64,000 nt of DNA, taken from NCBI RefSeq assembly GCF_026017845.1, contig NZ_CP100416.1:1517945-1581944 (forward strand). Reading direction: 5' to 3'. The notes beneath the pieces were generated by a model, which worked only from the letters and a program-made list of their open reading frames with translations, was not told the origin of the DNA and did not search any database. Positions 8,222 to 16,675 of this stretch are shown here, one piece after another (within the stretch, counting starts at the first letter, position 1; the number at the start of each line of letters is the position of its first letter). A program made the position numbers and the translations under genes. This DNA comes from Amycolatopsis mediterranei. GTDB taxonomy: Bacteria; Actinomycetota; Actinomycetes; Mycobacteriales; Pseudonocardiaceae.

Positions 8222-9946
8222 ATGGAAGCCGACCTGACCCGCCGTCAGCTCTTGCGCGGCAGCGCCGCCGGGGTGGGCCTCGCCGTCACCGCGGGGGTCG
8301 CGACCCCCGCCGCCGCGGCACCTCCCGGCGAGTACGACGTCGTCGTGGTCGGGTCCGGTGCGGCGGGCATGACCGCGGCGCTGACCGCCGCCAAACGCGG
8401 GCTGAGCGTCGTCGTGCTCGAGAAGGCGCCGACGTTCGGCGGCTCCGCGGCGCGCTCCGGCGCCGGCATCTGGATCCCCAACAACCCGGTCCTGCTCGCC
8501 GCCGGGGTGCCGGACACACCCGCGAAGGCCGCGCAGTACCTCGCCGCGGTCGTCGGCCCGGACGTCCCGGCCGCGCGGCAGGAAGCGTTCCTGCGCAACG
8601 GCCCGGCGATGATCGCCTTCGTCCTGGCCAACAGCCCGCTGCGGTTCCGCTTCATGGAGGGTTACAGCGACTACTACCCGGAGCTCCCGGGCGGGCTGCC
8701 GAACGGCCGGTCGATCGAGCCGGACCAGTTCGACGGGAACCTGCTGGGGGCCGAGCTGGCGAACCTGAACCCGCCCTACCTCGCCACGCCGGCCGGGCTC
8801 GTCGTCTTCAGCGCGGACTACAAGTGGCTGAACCTGGCCCTGGTGAACGCCAAGGGCGCCGCGGTCGCCGCCGAATGCCTCGCCCGCGGCACGGCCGCCG
8901 CGCTGGCCGGCCAGAAGCCGCTCACCATGGGGCAGTCGCTCGCCGCCGGCCTGCGCGTGGGCCTGCAACGGGCCGGCGTCCCGGTGCTGCTCAACACCCC
9001 GCTCGTCGACCTGAACGTCGAAAACGGCGCGGTCACCGGGGTCGTGACGCCGCAGGGGCTGGTCCGGGCGCGCCGTGGCGTGATCGTCGGCTCGGGCGGG
9101 TTCGAGCACAACGCGGCGATGCGCGCGCAGTACCAGCGGCAGCCGATCGGCACCGATTGGACGGTCGGCGCGAAGGAGAACACCGGCGACGGCCACCGCG
9201 CCGGGCAGCGCGCCGGCGCCGCCCTCGACCTGATGGACGACGCCTGGTGGGGCCCGGCCATCCCGACCCCCGGCGACCCGTACTTCTGCCTGGCCGAACG
9301 GACCCTGCCGGGCGGGCTGATCGTCAACCAGGCGGGACAGCGGTTCGTCAACGAAGCCGCGCCCTACAGCGACGTCGTGCACACGATGTACGACAAGAAC
9401 CCGGCGGCGCCGGACATCCCGGCGTGGCTGATCGTCGACCAGAACTACCGCAACCGGTACCTCTTCCGCGACATCGCGCCGCTGCTGCCGTTCCCGGATG
9501 CGTGGTACGCCGCCGGTGCGGTCTTCAAGGCGTCGACCGTCCAGGACCTCGGCGCGAAGATCGGCGTGCCGCCGGCCGCGTTGAAGTCCACTGTGGACCG
9601 CTTCAACGGCTACGCCCGGTCCGGCACCGACCCCGAGTTCCGGCGCGGCGCGAGCGCGTACGACCACTACTACACGGATCCGTCGGTGCTGCCGAACTCC
9701 TGCCTCGCGCCGCTGTGGGCGGCGCCGTACTACGCCTTGCGGCTCGTCCCCGGCGACCTCGGCACGAAGGGCGGCATGCGCACGGACGCCCGGGCGCGGG
9801 TGCTGCGCCCGGACGGCTCGGTGATCCGCGGCCTGTACGCGGCCGGCAACGCGAGCGCGGCGGTGATGGGCCACAGCTACGCCGGCGCGGGGTCGACCAT
9901 CGGCCCCGCCATGACGTTCGGCTACATCGCCGCGAACGACGTCTAG
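8222..9946 (+). CDS. Tat-exported FAD flavoprotein, 3-ketosteroid-delta1-dehydrogenase-like
   Basis: A 574-aa flavoprotein of the fumarate reductase/KstD superfamily. The ATG at 8222 has AGGAG seven bases upstream. The N-terminus LTRRQLLRG followed by a hydrophobic Ala-rich stretch is a twin-arginine signal, so it should be exported with FAD bound. The FAD loop is VVVGSGAAGMTAAL and EK follows the second strand. KstD-like features are SGAGIWIPNNP and the C-terminal block GTKGGMRTDARARVLRPDGS...GLYAAGNASAAVMG. KstD enzymes desaturate C1-C2 of 3-ketosteroids. An exported form and no other steroid genes nearby make the substrate uncertain. Confidence 0.82.
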   Translation: MEADLTRRQLLRGSAAGVGLAVTAGVATPAAAAPPGEYDVVVVGSGAAGMTAALTAAKRGLSVVVLEKAPTFGGSAARSGAGIWIPNNPVLLAAGVPDTPAKAAQYLAAVVGPDVPAARQEAFLRNGPAMIAFVLANSPLRFRFMEGYSDYYPELPGGLPNGRSIEPDQFDGNLLGAELANLNPPYLATPAGLVVFSADYKWLNLALVNAKGAAVAAECLARGTAAALAGQKPLTMGQSLAAGLRVGLQRAGVPVLLNTPLVDLNVENGAVTGVVTPQGLVRARRGVIVGSGGFEHNAAMRAQYQRQPIGTDWTVGAKENTGDGHRAGQRAGAALDLMDDAWWGPAIPTPGDPYFCLAERTLPGGLIVNQAGQRFVNEAAPYSDVVHTMYDKNPAAPDIPAWLIVDQNYRNRYLFRDIAPLLPFPDAWYAAGAVFKASTVQDLGAKIGVPPAALKSTVDRFNGYARSGTDPEFRRGASAYDHYYTDPSVLPNSCLAPLWAAPYYALRLVPGDLGTKGGMRTDARARVLRPDGSVIRGLYAAGNASAAVMGHSYAGAGSTIGPAMTFGYIAANDV

Positions 9947-10971
9947 AACTCCTTTTCCACCAACGGAAGAACTTCGGTACCGAGGAGTTCGATGGCCCGC
10001 ATGACCTCGGCGTGCGGGACGCCGGACCAGTCCATCTGCATCGCGTACCGGTCCGCGCCGGTGCGCTTGCCGACCGCGATCAGCCGCTCGGCGATCTCCT
10101 GCGGGCTGCCGACGAACAGCGCCTGCGCGCCGCGGGTGTATTCGTCGTACTCCGCGCGGGTCGGGACCGCCCAGCCGCGGGCGCGGGCGCCGTACTTCAT
10201 CGTCTCGAGCCAGTACGGGTAGAAGGTTTCCTTGGCGTCCTGGGACTTCTCGGCGATGAAGCCGATCGCGCTCATGGTGACGTGCAGGTCCGCGGGGTCC
10301 TGCTCACCGGCCTCGCCGGCCTGGCGGTAGAGGTCGACCAGCGGGGCGAAGCGCTCGGGCTGCCCGCCGATCACCGCGTACACGACCGGCAGGCCGAGCA
10401 GCCCGGCGCGGATCGACGACTCGGGGTTGCCGCCGGTGCCGATCGAGATGCGCAGGCGCCTGCCGTACGGCCGGGGCAGGATCCGCGCGTTCTCCAGCGG
10501 CGGCCGGAACTTGCCGGACCAGGTGAGCGGGTCCTCGCGGTCGATGCGCAGGAGCAGGGCGAGCTTCTCCTCGAAGAGCTCGTCGTAGTCGCCGAGGTCG
10601 TTGCCGAACAGCGGGAACGACTCGGTGAACGACCCGCGCCCGGCGAGCAGTTCGGCGCGGCCGTGGCTGAGCTGGTCGAGCGTGGTGAACTGCTGGTAGA
10701 CGCGGACCGGGTCCTCGGTGCTGAGCACGGTCACGGCGGAACTCAGGGTGATCTGGTTCGTGACGCTCGCGGCGGCGGCCAGCACGGTGCCCGGGCTGGA
10801 AATCGCGTATTGGTCGAGGTGGTGCTCGCCGAGGCCGTAGAAGCCGAGGCCGAGCTCGTCGGCGAGCTTGATCCGCTCGAGGGTGTTGGCCAGCGTCTGC
10901 GCGACAGTGGGCTGTTCGCCGGTGCGCGGGTCCGGCGCGCGGTCGCCGAAGCTGTAGATGCCGAGTTTCAT
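9943..10971 (-). CDS. LLM-class flavin-dependent oxidoreductase (luciferase-like)
   Basis: A 342-aa TIM-barrel monooxygenase of the bacterial luciferase family, using reduced FMN or F420. Typical segments are GFYGLGEHHLDQYAISSP, ITLSSAVTVLSTEDPVRVYQQF, LSHGRAELLAGRG, and IGTGGNPESSIRAGLLGLP near the cofactor phosphate site. The ATG lies at 10971 with no clear Shine-Dalgarno. It overlaps the convergent flavoprotein stop by four bases (CTAG). No partner flavin reductase is seen next to it. The substrate cannot be inferred. Confidence 0.88.
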   Translation of the reverse strand: MKLGIYSFGDRAPDPRTGEQPTVAQTLANTLERIKLADELGLGFYGLGEHHLDQYAISSPGTVLAAAASVTNQITLSSAVTVLSTEDPVRVYQQFTTLDQLSHGRAELLAGRGSFTESFPLFGNDLGDYDELFEEKLALLLRIDREDPLTWSGKFRPPLENARILPRPYGRRLRISIGTGGNPESSIRAGLLGLPVVYAVIGGQPERFAPLVDLYRQAGEAGEQDPADLHVTMSAIGFIAEKSQDAKETFYPYWLETMKYGARARGWAVPTRAEYDEYTRGAQALFVGSPQEIAERLIAVGKRTGADRYAMQMDWSGVPHAEVMRAIELLGTEVLPLVEKEF

Positions 10972-11019
10972 GAAACGTTCAACTATCTCGGGCCCGGATT
11001 CGTTCCCCGGCCCCCGGTG

Positions 11020-12192
11020 TCAGCCGAAGCGGGCGTGGATGGCCTCGAGGTTCTTCTCCGACAGCTGCAGCGCGGCGGCGCGCAGGCTCAGGCCGTCCAG
11101 GGTGGCGACCTCGAACATGCTGGTCACCAGGGCGCGCATCCGGGCGCGGACCTTGCCGAAGGCTTCCTCGGCGTCCGCACCGACGTCGCCGAACAGCGTC
11201 CACCACCACCACGAGTTGGTCGCCGAGTTGGCGACGAAGTCCGGCACCACGCGGATGCCGCGGGCATCGAGGAGCTCTTCGGCGGCCGGGGTGACCGGCA
11301 GGTTCGCGGCCTCGACGATGAGCTGCGCGCCGATCTTGGCCTGGTTGTCGGCGTCGACGCAGTAGGAGATGGCCGCGGGCACCAGCACCTCGGCCGGCAC
11401 GTCCAGCCAGGCTTCCGGCGGCAGGAGCTCGTCGCCCGGCTTGAGGTTGTCGCGGTCGATGCCGCCGAAGCGGTCGCGGTGCCGGAGCAGGTTTTCGACG
11501 TCGAGCCCGTCCGGGTTCGCGACGACCCCGCGCACGTCCGAGACGCCGACCACGCGCAGCCCGGCGTCGGCGAGGAAGCGGGCGGTGGCCCCGCCCATCG
11601 CGCCGAAGCCCTGCAGCACGACGCGGTTCGGCCGGTGGTCCAGTCCGAGCATCTCGAGCCCGGTGAGCGTGGCCTGCGCGACGCCGAGGCCGCCGACGAG
11701 CTCGTCGAGCCCCAGCCCGCCGACCTCGATCCGGAAGGCCTCCGCCAGCCGGGCGGTCGCCGCGTCGCGGTCTTCGAGCAGCGGGTAGATCGCCTGCACC
11801 GGGCTGAGCAGGCCGATTTCGGCGATGACGCCGTCGATGACGTCCTGCCGCAGCCCCAGGTCCTCGCCCATGCTCCAGTACTGCTCGATGAGCGGCCGCA
11901 TGGCGCGCAGGTAGCGGGCGACGACGTCGCGGGCGCGCTCGTCGTAGGGGTCGAAGTCGATGCCGCCCTTGGCGCCGCCGAGGGGGACGTACCGGCCGTC
12001 GGGGTCGTAGTTGAGGCCTTCCTTGAGCGTCATGCTCCTGGCCAGGCCGCGGACCTCGAACAGCGAGCAGCCGCGGCGCATCCGCAGGCCCCCGCTGGCC
12101 ACGCCGCGCACGAGCCGGTCGATCACCAGGTACCCGCGGCACCCGGTCACGGGGTCGGTCCACGCCACCTCGAGCAAGGCTGTTTCGGTCAT
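11020..12192 (-). CDS. Glu/Leu/Phe/Val dehydrogenase family protein
   Basis: A 390-aa NAD(P)-dependent amino-acid dehydrogenase homologue. Reductive amination/deamination is the family reaction. Visible: ASGGLRMRRG and PLGGAKGGIDFDP (catalytic-lysine region), a dimerisation segment, the Rossmann loop LQGFGAMGGATARFL, and VPAAISYCVDADN with IVEAANLPVTPAA. There is an odd WWWW run in SATNSWWWWT. The ATG at 12192 is preceded by AGGAGG and overlaps the TGA of the TetR gene (ATGA), so the two are co-translated. The regulator probably controls this unit. Confidence 0.88.
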   Translation of the reverse strand: MTETALLEVAWTDPVTGCRGYLVIDRLVRGVASGGLRMRRGCSLFEVRGLARSMTLKEGLNYDPDGRYVPLGGAKGGIDFDPYDERARDVVARYLRAMRPLIEQYWSMGEDLGLRQDVIDGVIAEIGLLSPVQAIYPLLEDRDAATARLAEAFRIEVGGLGLDELVGGLGVAQATLTGLEMLGLDHRPNRVVLQGFGAMGGATARFLADAGLRVVGVSDVRGVVANPDGLDVENLLRHRDRFGGIDRDNLKPGDELLPPEAWLDVPAEVLVPAAISYCVDADNQAKIGAQLIVEAANLPVTPAAEELLDARGIRVVPDFVANSATNSWWWWTLFGDVGADAEEAFGKVRARMRALVTSMFEVATLDGLSLRAAALQLSEKNLEAIHARFG

Positions 12193-12794
12193 CGCCCCTC
12201 CTGATCCCCCGGTCGACATCCGAGCTCGTAAGCCATCGCCTGTTCGACCCACCGGTCGCAGTCCCCGGTGGTGACGGTGCCCTGCCGGGCGACGACCTGG
12301 ACGGCGAGCCCGTCGAGCAGCGCGGTCAGCCGCCACGCGGCGCCGTGCGGATCGGGGCACCGGAAGGTCCCGGCCCCGACACCCTCCGCGATCAGCGCCA
12401 CGACGGCATCCCGCCACCGCAGGTCCAGCCGCTGCAGCACGGCCCGCAGGGCGGCGTCCCGCATGGCCGCGGCGCCGGCTTCGATCCACAGCTGCCAGTT
12501 GTCGTGGTGCGAGGGCCCGTACAGGGCGAGGACGGCGCGGAGCCGCTTGTCGGCGGGGCCTGCCTTGCCGAGCTCGTCGTTCAGCTTGGCCAGTTCGTGC
12601 TCGGCGGCCTGCCGGAAGGCTTCGATGACGAGCGTTTCGAGGGTCCCGAAGTGGTAGAAGATCAGCGCGGTGCTGACATCGAGTGCGTGAGCGACATCGG
12701 CGGCCCGCACGCCGGAGATGCCCCGGGAGCGAATCTGGGCGAGCGCGGCCCGCACGATCTCCTCCCGCCGCACGGCCACGGCCTTCCGCATCAT
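12189..12794 (-). CDS. TetR-family transcriptional regulator
   Basis: A 201-aa repressor. The N-terminal helix-turn-helix is clear (EEIVRAALAQIRSRGISGVRAADVAHALDVSTALIFYHFGTLETL). A C-terminal ligand domain with WQLWIEAGAAAMRD and WRLTALLDGLAVQVVARQG resembles the BetI-like subgroup. Two ATGs stand side by side (12794 and 12791); either may be used. Its stop overlaps the start of the dehydrogenase, so it is likely an autoregulated repressor of that gene. The ligand is unknown. Confidence 0.9.
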   Translation of the reverse strand: MMRKAVAVRREEIVRAALAQIRSRGISGVRAADVAHALDVSTALIFYHFGTLETLVIEAFRQAAEHELAKLNDELGKAGPADKRLRAVLALYGPSHHDNWQLWIEAGAAAMRDAALRAVLQRLDLRWRDAVVALIAEGVGAGTFRCPDPHGAAWRLTALLDGLAVQVVARQGTVTTGDCDRWVEQAMAYELGCRPGDQEGR

Positions 12795-13087
12795 GCGGCC
12801 ACCGTACCGAGGGGATCGGTACGGCGGGAGGCGCCGAAGGTGGGTCCTCGGCCTGTGCGGACAGTCAGGATCGCAGGTCAGAGGGGTGATCGGCGGGGCT
12901 TCCGTCGTGACTTGGGGCGCGGACGGGTGATCGGTGGCGGCGGCCGGCGGCGCTCGGGCGCCAGGAGGAGCGGCCTGCGGTGATCGTGCGGCCGGGGCAA
13001 ACGCCGCCGCGTACTTACCGAAGTCACCCACCGCCGGAGATCCGGACCGGTGCCGTCGGGAACGAAGGCCGGGGATGCCGTGCATGC
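12795..13087. other. Intergenic spacer without a supported gene
   Basis: This stretch lies upstream of the minus-strand TetR gene and downstream of the minus-strand epoxide hydrolase fusion. Frames through it are shadows with no start site or domain. It should hold the TetR promoter; I see no strong -35/-10 pair. Confidence 0.5.
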
Positions 13088-13127
13088 GGGAGTGCCGGAG
13101 GCCGCCACCGCGGCTCCCGGCACTCCC
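13088..13127 (-). terminator. Strong hairpin terminator after the epoxide hydrolase fusion gene
   Basis: An 18-bp stem, GGGAGTGCCGGAGGCCGC (13088-13105) against its near complement (13110-13127), has two mismatches and a 4-base loop. It begins 10 bases past the stop of the minus-strand gene at 13138. No T run follows, as is common in actinomycetes. Confidence 0.7.
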
Positions 13128-13137
13128 GGCCCCTGTC

Positions 13138-14844
13138 TCAGGCGGTCCACTCCGGATCGCGGCCCAGGTATCGGAGCAGCGTCGCGGCCGCGTCGTCGCC
13201 GTTCGAAGGCTCCAAGGCCGGGGCGTACGCGAAGCCGCGCAGGGGCTCGGCCAGCCGGCGGGCCACCGGGAGCAGCTGCTCGGCCAGCTGCGGCGTCAGC
13301 GGGGACTCCTGGCCCGCCGCCCTGGCGATGTCCCAGGCGTGGACCGCCGCGTCCAACGCGGCCGCTCCCACCGCCACCGGGGCCGGGAGGGCTCCCTGGG
13401 GCAGGGGCGTCGGGACCGAAGGCGCGTCGAGGGCCACCGTGGCGAACGCCGCCGCCGAGGCCGCCAGAGCCGGCTCCAGGTACTCCGCCGCCGGGCCCGG
13501 GAGCTCGCCCGACGGGGCGAACGGGTTGAAGTCCGGGCCGCCCGAACCCGTGATCGCGGCCGCGTAGCCCAGCTGGTCGCCCGCCGCGTGCTGGAGGACC
13601 TGCGTCACGTTCCACTCCGCGCACGGCGTCGGCGCCGACCGGTCCGCCACACCCGCGATCGCCGACCGCAGCGCCTCGTGCGCCGCCGCCAGGACCGGCC
13701 AGGACGAGCCGCGGTTCAGGCCGGCGAAGAACCGGCGGATGTCGGCCACCAGAACGTCCGTGGCCTCGTGCGCCGCGTAGTGGCCGGCCGCGTCGCGGGG
13801 ACCGCCGGAGCCCGCCGCCACGTCGTAGCTGTGCCAGCTGACGATGTTCGCGTGGTCGCGCTCGGCGAACCGCCGGATCGACCGGAAGTCGCCCGCGAAC
13901 ATCGCCAGGCCCGTCGGGACCGTCGTCGGGCCCTCCGGGCGCGACGCCGCGTGCGCGTCCTCGTAGTAGAAGCGGATCGACGAGCCACCGGTGCGGGTCA
14001 GCCAGTACAGCGCCACGTTCGCCAGGACGAACTCCGGGTCCAGGTGCTCGCCGAACAGCTGCGCGTTCCACGCCAGCAGGCCCAGCGGCGAGTCCGCGAG
14101 CGCGAACGCCAGCGTGTGCGGCTGCTGGCTGTGCAGTGTGTTGAAGGAGAACATGTTCTCGTAGAACCACTGCAGATGCGCCAGCGCGGCCTGGTCGGCT
14201 TCGCTCAGGTCCGCCAGCTCGGCCGGGTCGCCGGAGGGGAACGAGAACAGCTGCGTGACGTGCACCCCGACGACCTTTTCCGGCGCGATCCGGCCGATTT
14301 CCGGGGAGATCATCGACCCCGCGTCGTTGCCCACCGCGCCGTACTTCTCGTAGCCCAGGCGGCTCATCAGCTCGGTCCACGCCGCCGCCGTGCGCCGCGT
14401 GCCCCAGCCCGCCGACCGGGCCGGCCCCGAGAACCCGAAGCCCGGCAGGGACGGGATGACCAGGTGGAACGCCGGTTCGGCGGCCGACGCCGGCTCGGTC
14501 AGCGGGCCGATCACGTCGAGGTACTCCACGATCGAGCCCGGCCAGCCGTGCGTCAGCACCAGCGGTGTCGCGTCCGCCCGCGACGAGCGGACGTGCAGGA
14601 AGTGGATGGTCTCGCCGTCGATCTCCGTCACGAACTGCGGGTGCGCGTTGAGCCGCGCCTCGAACGCCCGCCAGTCGAACTTCTCCAGCCAGTACTCGGC
14701 CAGCGCGCGGACCCGCTCGTTCGTGACGCCGTACTCCGCGGGCAGCTCATCCGGCCACAGTGCCCCGCGCAGGCGGTTCTGCAGGTCGTCGAGGGCGGGC
14801 TGCGGGATCTCGGCGCGGAACGGGCGGAGGGCGGGGACCGTCAT
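13138..14844 (-). CDS. Epoxide hydrolase fused to a mycothiol-dependent isomerase-like (TIGR03086/DinB) domain
   Basis: A 568-aa fusion. Residues 1-105 form the epoxide hydrolase N-terminal domain (FRAEIPQPALDDLQNRL). An alpha/beta-hydrolase follows, with oxyanion motif THGWPGS, nucleophile elbow AVGNDAGS (Asp), and C-terminal GGHYAAHEATDVLVADIRRFF with the catalytic His. This is a complete microsomal-type epoxide hydrolase of about 380 aa. From about residue 385 the chain continues into a TIGR03086-like four-helix domain, PTPCAEWNVTQVLQHAAGDQLG and DAAVHAWDIARA. That fold is shared with mycothiol-dependent maleylpyruvate isomerase. A detoxification role (epoxide opening plus thiol chemistry) is inferred. 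A divergent TetR gene and two operators lie upstream, and a strong terminator downstream. Confidence 0.85.
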   Translation of the reverse strand: MTVPALRPFRAEIPQPALDDLQNRLRGALWPDELPAEYGVTNERVRALAEYWLEKFDWRAFEARLNAHPQFVTEIDGETIHFLHVRSSRADATPLVLTHGWPGSIVEYLDVIGPLTEPASAAEPAFHLVIPSLPGFGFSGPARSAGWGTRRTAAAWTELMSRLGYEKYGAVGNDAGSMISPEIGRIAPEKVVGVHVTQLFSFPSGDPAELADLSEADQAALAHLQWFYENMFSFNTLHSQQPHTLAFALADSPLGLLAWNAQLFGEHLDPEFVLANVALYWLTRTGGSSIRFYYEDAHAASRPEGPTTVPTGLAMFAGDFRSIRRFAERDHANIVSWHSYDVAAGSGGPRDAAGHYAAHEATDVLVADIRRFFAGLNRGSSWPVLAAAHEALRSAIAGVADRSAPTPCAEWNVTQVLQHAAGDQLGYAAAITGSGGPDFNPFAPSGELPGPAAEYLEPALAASAAAFATVALDAPSVPTPLPQGALPAPVAVGAAALDAAVHAWDIARAAGQESPLTPQLAEQLLPVARRLAEPLRGFAYAPALEPSNGDDAAATLLRYLGRDPEWTA

Positions 14845-14866
14845 GGCTGGCTCCTTCGAGCGGGAA

Positions 14867-14912
14867 CGGAATGCTTCGTTCCGAACTGTAGCAGACCGGA
14901 ATGATCCGTTCC
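14867..14912. promoter_or_regulatory. Two 16-bp operators 30 bp apart in a divergent promoter
   Basis: CGGAATGCTTCGTTCC (14867-14882) and CGGAATGATCCGTTCC (14897-14912) are the same imperfect palindrome with start points exactly 30 bases apart, about three helical turns. They fill the gap between the epoxide hydrolase fusion (minus) and the TetR gene (plus). A TAGTCT -10 (14918-14923) follows, 6 bases before the TetR ATG. TetR binding here would control both genes. Confidence 0.8.
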
Positions 14913-14929
14913 AGTGCTAGTCTCGGCCC

Positions 14930-15571
14930 ATGCGCGAGACCGCCACGCCCGAGACCGCCCTGCCCGGCCGCCGCGGCCAGGCCGCCCGCAACGACATCGT
15001 CATCCTCGACGCCGCCCGCCACGTCTTCCTCGGCGACCCGAAAGCGCCGATCTCGCAGGTCGCCGAGCGCGCCGGCGTGGGCATCAGCGCGCTCTACCGC
15101 CGGTACCCGAGCAAGGAAGCCCTGCTCTGCCGCATCTGCCACGACGGACTCCTCGCCTACATCGGCGAAGCCGAGACCGCCGCGGAGGAGCGGGACGGCT
15201 GGGCGGCGCTGACCGGGTTCCTCTCCCGGGTCGTCGAACTCGACGTGCACTCCCTGACCGTCCACCTCGCCGGCACGTTCACCCCGAGCCCCGAGATGGG
15301 CCGGGACGCGCGGCGGGCGGGCGAGCTGACGAAGCAGCTGGTCGAGCGGGCGCACGAAACCGGGCGTCTGCGGCCGGACGCCGTCGCCGAAGACATCGGC
15401 ATGATCCTCGAGTGCTGCGCCGCCATCCGCGTCGACGACGAAGACCGGACGTCGGAACTGCGCCGCCGGTACCTCGCGCTGCTCATCGAGGGGTTGTCGG
15501 CGAAAGGTCCGGATCTGCCGGGCCCGCCGCCGCGTCCCGGTGAGATGAACGGCCGCTGGCGTCCGGCCTGA
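14930..15571 (+). CDS. TetR-family regulator of the epoxide hydrolase fusion
   Basis: A 213-aa regulator with the helix-turn-helix ISQVAERAGVGISALYRRYPSKEALL near residues 42-67. It belongs to the TetR group whose recognition helix reads (I/T)S(A/T)LYRRYPSKE. The C-terminal ligand domain includes LTGFLSRVVELDVHSL and EDIGMILECCAAIR. The gene is probably leaderless: TAGTCT at 14918-14923 and no Shine-Dalgarno. It is divergent from the epoxide hydrolase fusion across two matching operators, so autorepression and repression of that gene are very likely. Its ligand may be the toxic substrate. Confidence 0.9.
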   Translation: MRETATPETALPGRRGQAARNDIVILDAARHVFLGDPKAPISQVAERAGVGISALYRRYPSKEALLCRICHDGLLAYIGEAETAAEERDGWAALTGFLSRVVELDVHSLTVHLAGTFTPSPEMGRDARRAGELTKQLVERAHETGRLRPDAVAEDIGMILECCAAIRVDDEDRTSELRRRYLALLIEGLSAKGPDLPGPPPRPGEMNGRWRPA

Positions 15572-15700
15572 CGGCGGCGCCGGGACGCGCCCGGATGGCG
15601 GTAACGAATTCCGGGAGTGCGACGACTGATCAGCGTCGGCGGTCCGAAAAGACCTACGCAAGATCTGTCAGAGCGGCATTCCCCGGACTGGAACTGCGAG

Positions 15701-16576
15701 ATGACGACTATGCAAAGAAGCTGGCGAAAGCCCACGATCCTGTCCGCGGTGGTCGCACTGGCCTCGGCGTTCATCGCCCTCGCCCCCGCCGCGCAGGCGG
15801 ACACGCCCACCAGTTCCGTCGAAGTCAGCCCGACCACCGTGGTGCCGGGGCAGACGTTCACCATCACGCAAACCATTCACAACCCCACCGATTTCACGGT
15901 GACTTTCGCGAAGGCCGCCATTTACGGTTCGCCGACCCCGATCACCGACGTCGTCGACGTCGTGTCGTGCACCAATACGACGGCGGTCGGCTGCTTCCAG
16001 GCCGGGAGCAGTTACCGTGCCGCGTTCGGCGATCTCGAGGCCGGCGGCACGCGGACCACGGTGTGGACCTTGCGCGTCAAGGACACGGCGGCGCTCGGGT
16101 CGTTCACGCTGCAGCACCAGTTCGTCGGCGACAACTACGCCTTCGAAACCCTCGACGGCCCGGTGATCACCGTCGCCGAGCCGGTCACGCAGGCCGACGT
16201 CAAGGTCGCGCTGGGCGCCACCGGGCACGGCGGGCTGAACGCGCGCATCGACTACACCGTGACCGTGACGAACACCGGCCCGTCCGCGGCGACCGGAATC
16301 CGGGTCGTGGCCGCGTATCCGGCGGGCCTGTCGTTCGCCAGTGGCTCCGGGTGCGTCCGGGTCGGCACCACCCGGACCGTGAACTGTGACGTCGCTTCGC
16401 TGGCCAGCGGCGCGTCGGCGACGCCGAAGTTCTCGGTGAACGGCGGCCTGCTCGCGCTCGGTTCGTACACCACGACCGCGACGCGGACGGCGAGTTCGCC
16501 GGCGGATCCCAACCCCGCCAACGACAGCGCGTCGAAGACGTGCTCGGCGCTCACCGGGCTCATCGTGACCTGCTGA
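15701..16576 (+). CDS. Secreted DUF11-like repeat protein
   Basis: A 291-aa exported protein. A signal peptide follows MTTMQRSWRKPT and ends near AQA-DT. The mature part has two beta-sandwich modules. The second (from about residue 165) carries the DUF11 pattern: ARIDYTVTVTNTGPSAATGIRVVAAYPAGL, then SPADPNPANDSAS. Such modules are found in actinobacterial surface and secreted proteins as spacers or adhesins. There is no anchor or sorting signal. The ATG at 15701 precedes the signal sequence best; 15710 is an alternative. Convergent with the protease gene, with a shared hairpin between them. Confidence 0.8.
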   Translation: MTTMQRSWRKPTILSAVVALASAFIALAPAAQADTPTSSVEVSPTTVVPGQTFTITQTIHNPTDFTVTFAKAAIYGSPTPITDVVDVVSCTNTTAVGCFQAGSSYRAAFGDLEAGGTRTTVWTLRVKDTAALGSFTLQHQFVGDNYAFETLDGPVITVAEPVTQADVKVALGATGHGGLNARIDYTVTVTNTGPSAATGIRVVAAYPAGLSFASGSGCVRVGTTRTVNCDVASLASGASATPKFSVNGGLLALGSYTTTATRTASSPADPNPANDSASKTCSALTGLIVTC

Positions 16577-16593
16577 GGGTTCGCGAGAGGTGA

Positions 16594-16631
16594 ACCGGGC
16601 TCGTGTCCTCCGCCAGGGATACGGGCCCGGT
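16594..16631. terminator. Bidirectional hairpin between convergent genes
   Basis: ACCGGGCTCGT (16594-16604) pairs with ACGGGCCCGGT (16621-16631), giving 11 bp with one G-T wobble and a 16-base loop. It sits between the stops at 16576 (plus) and 16676 (minus) and could end both transcripts. Confidence 0.55.
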
Positions 16632-16675
16632 CCGCATTCCGGCCGATGACCGAGCCGATGACTCGGCCGGTGAAA

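Noticed and set aside
8215..12204. A plus-strand open frame of more than 1300 codons
   Set aside because: It runs through the KstD-like gene in another frame and antisense to the next genes. Its translation is Arg-, Gly- and Pro-rich with no domain, as expected of GC-rich shadow frames.
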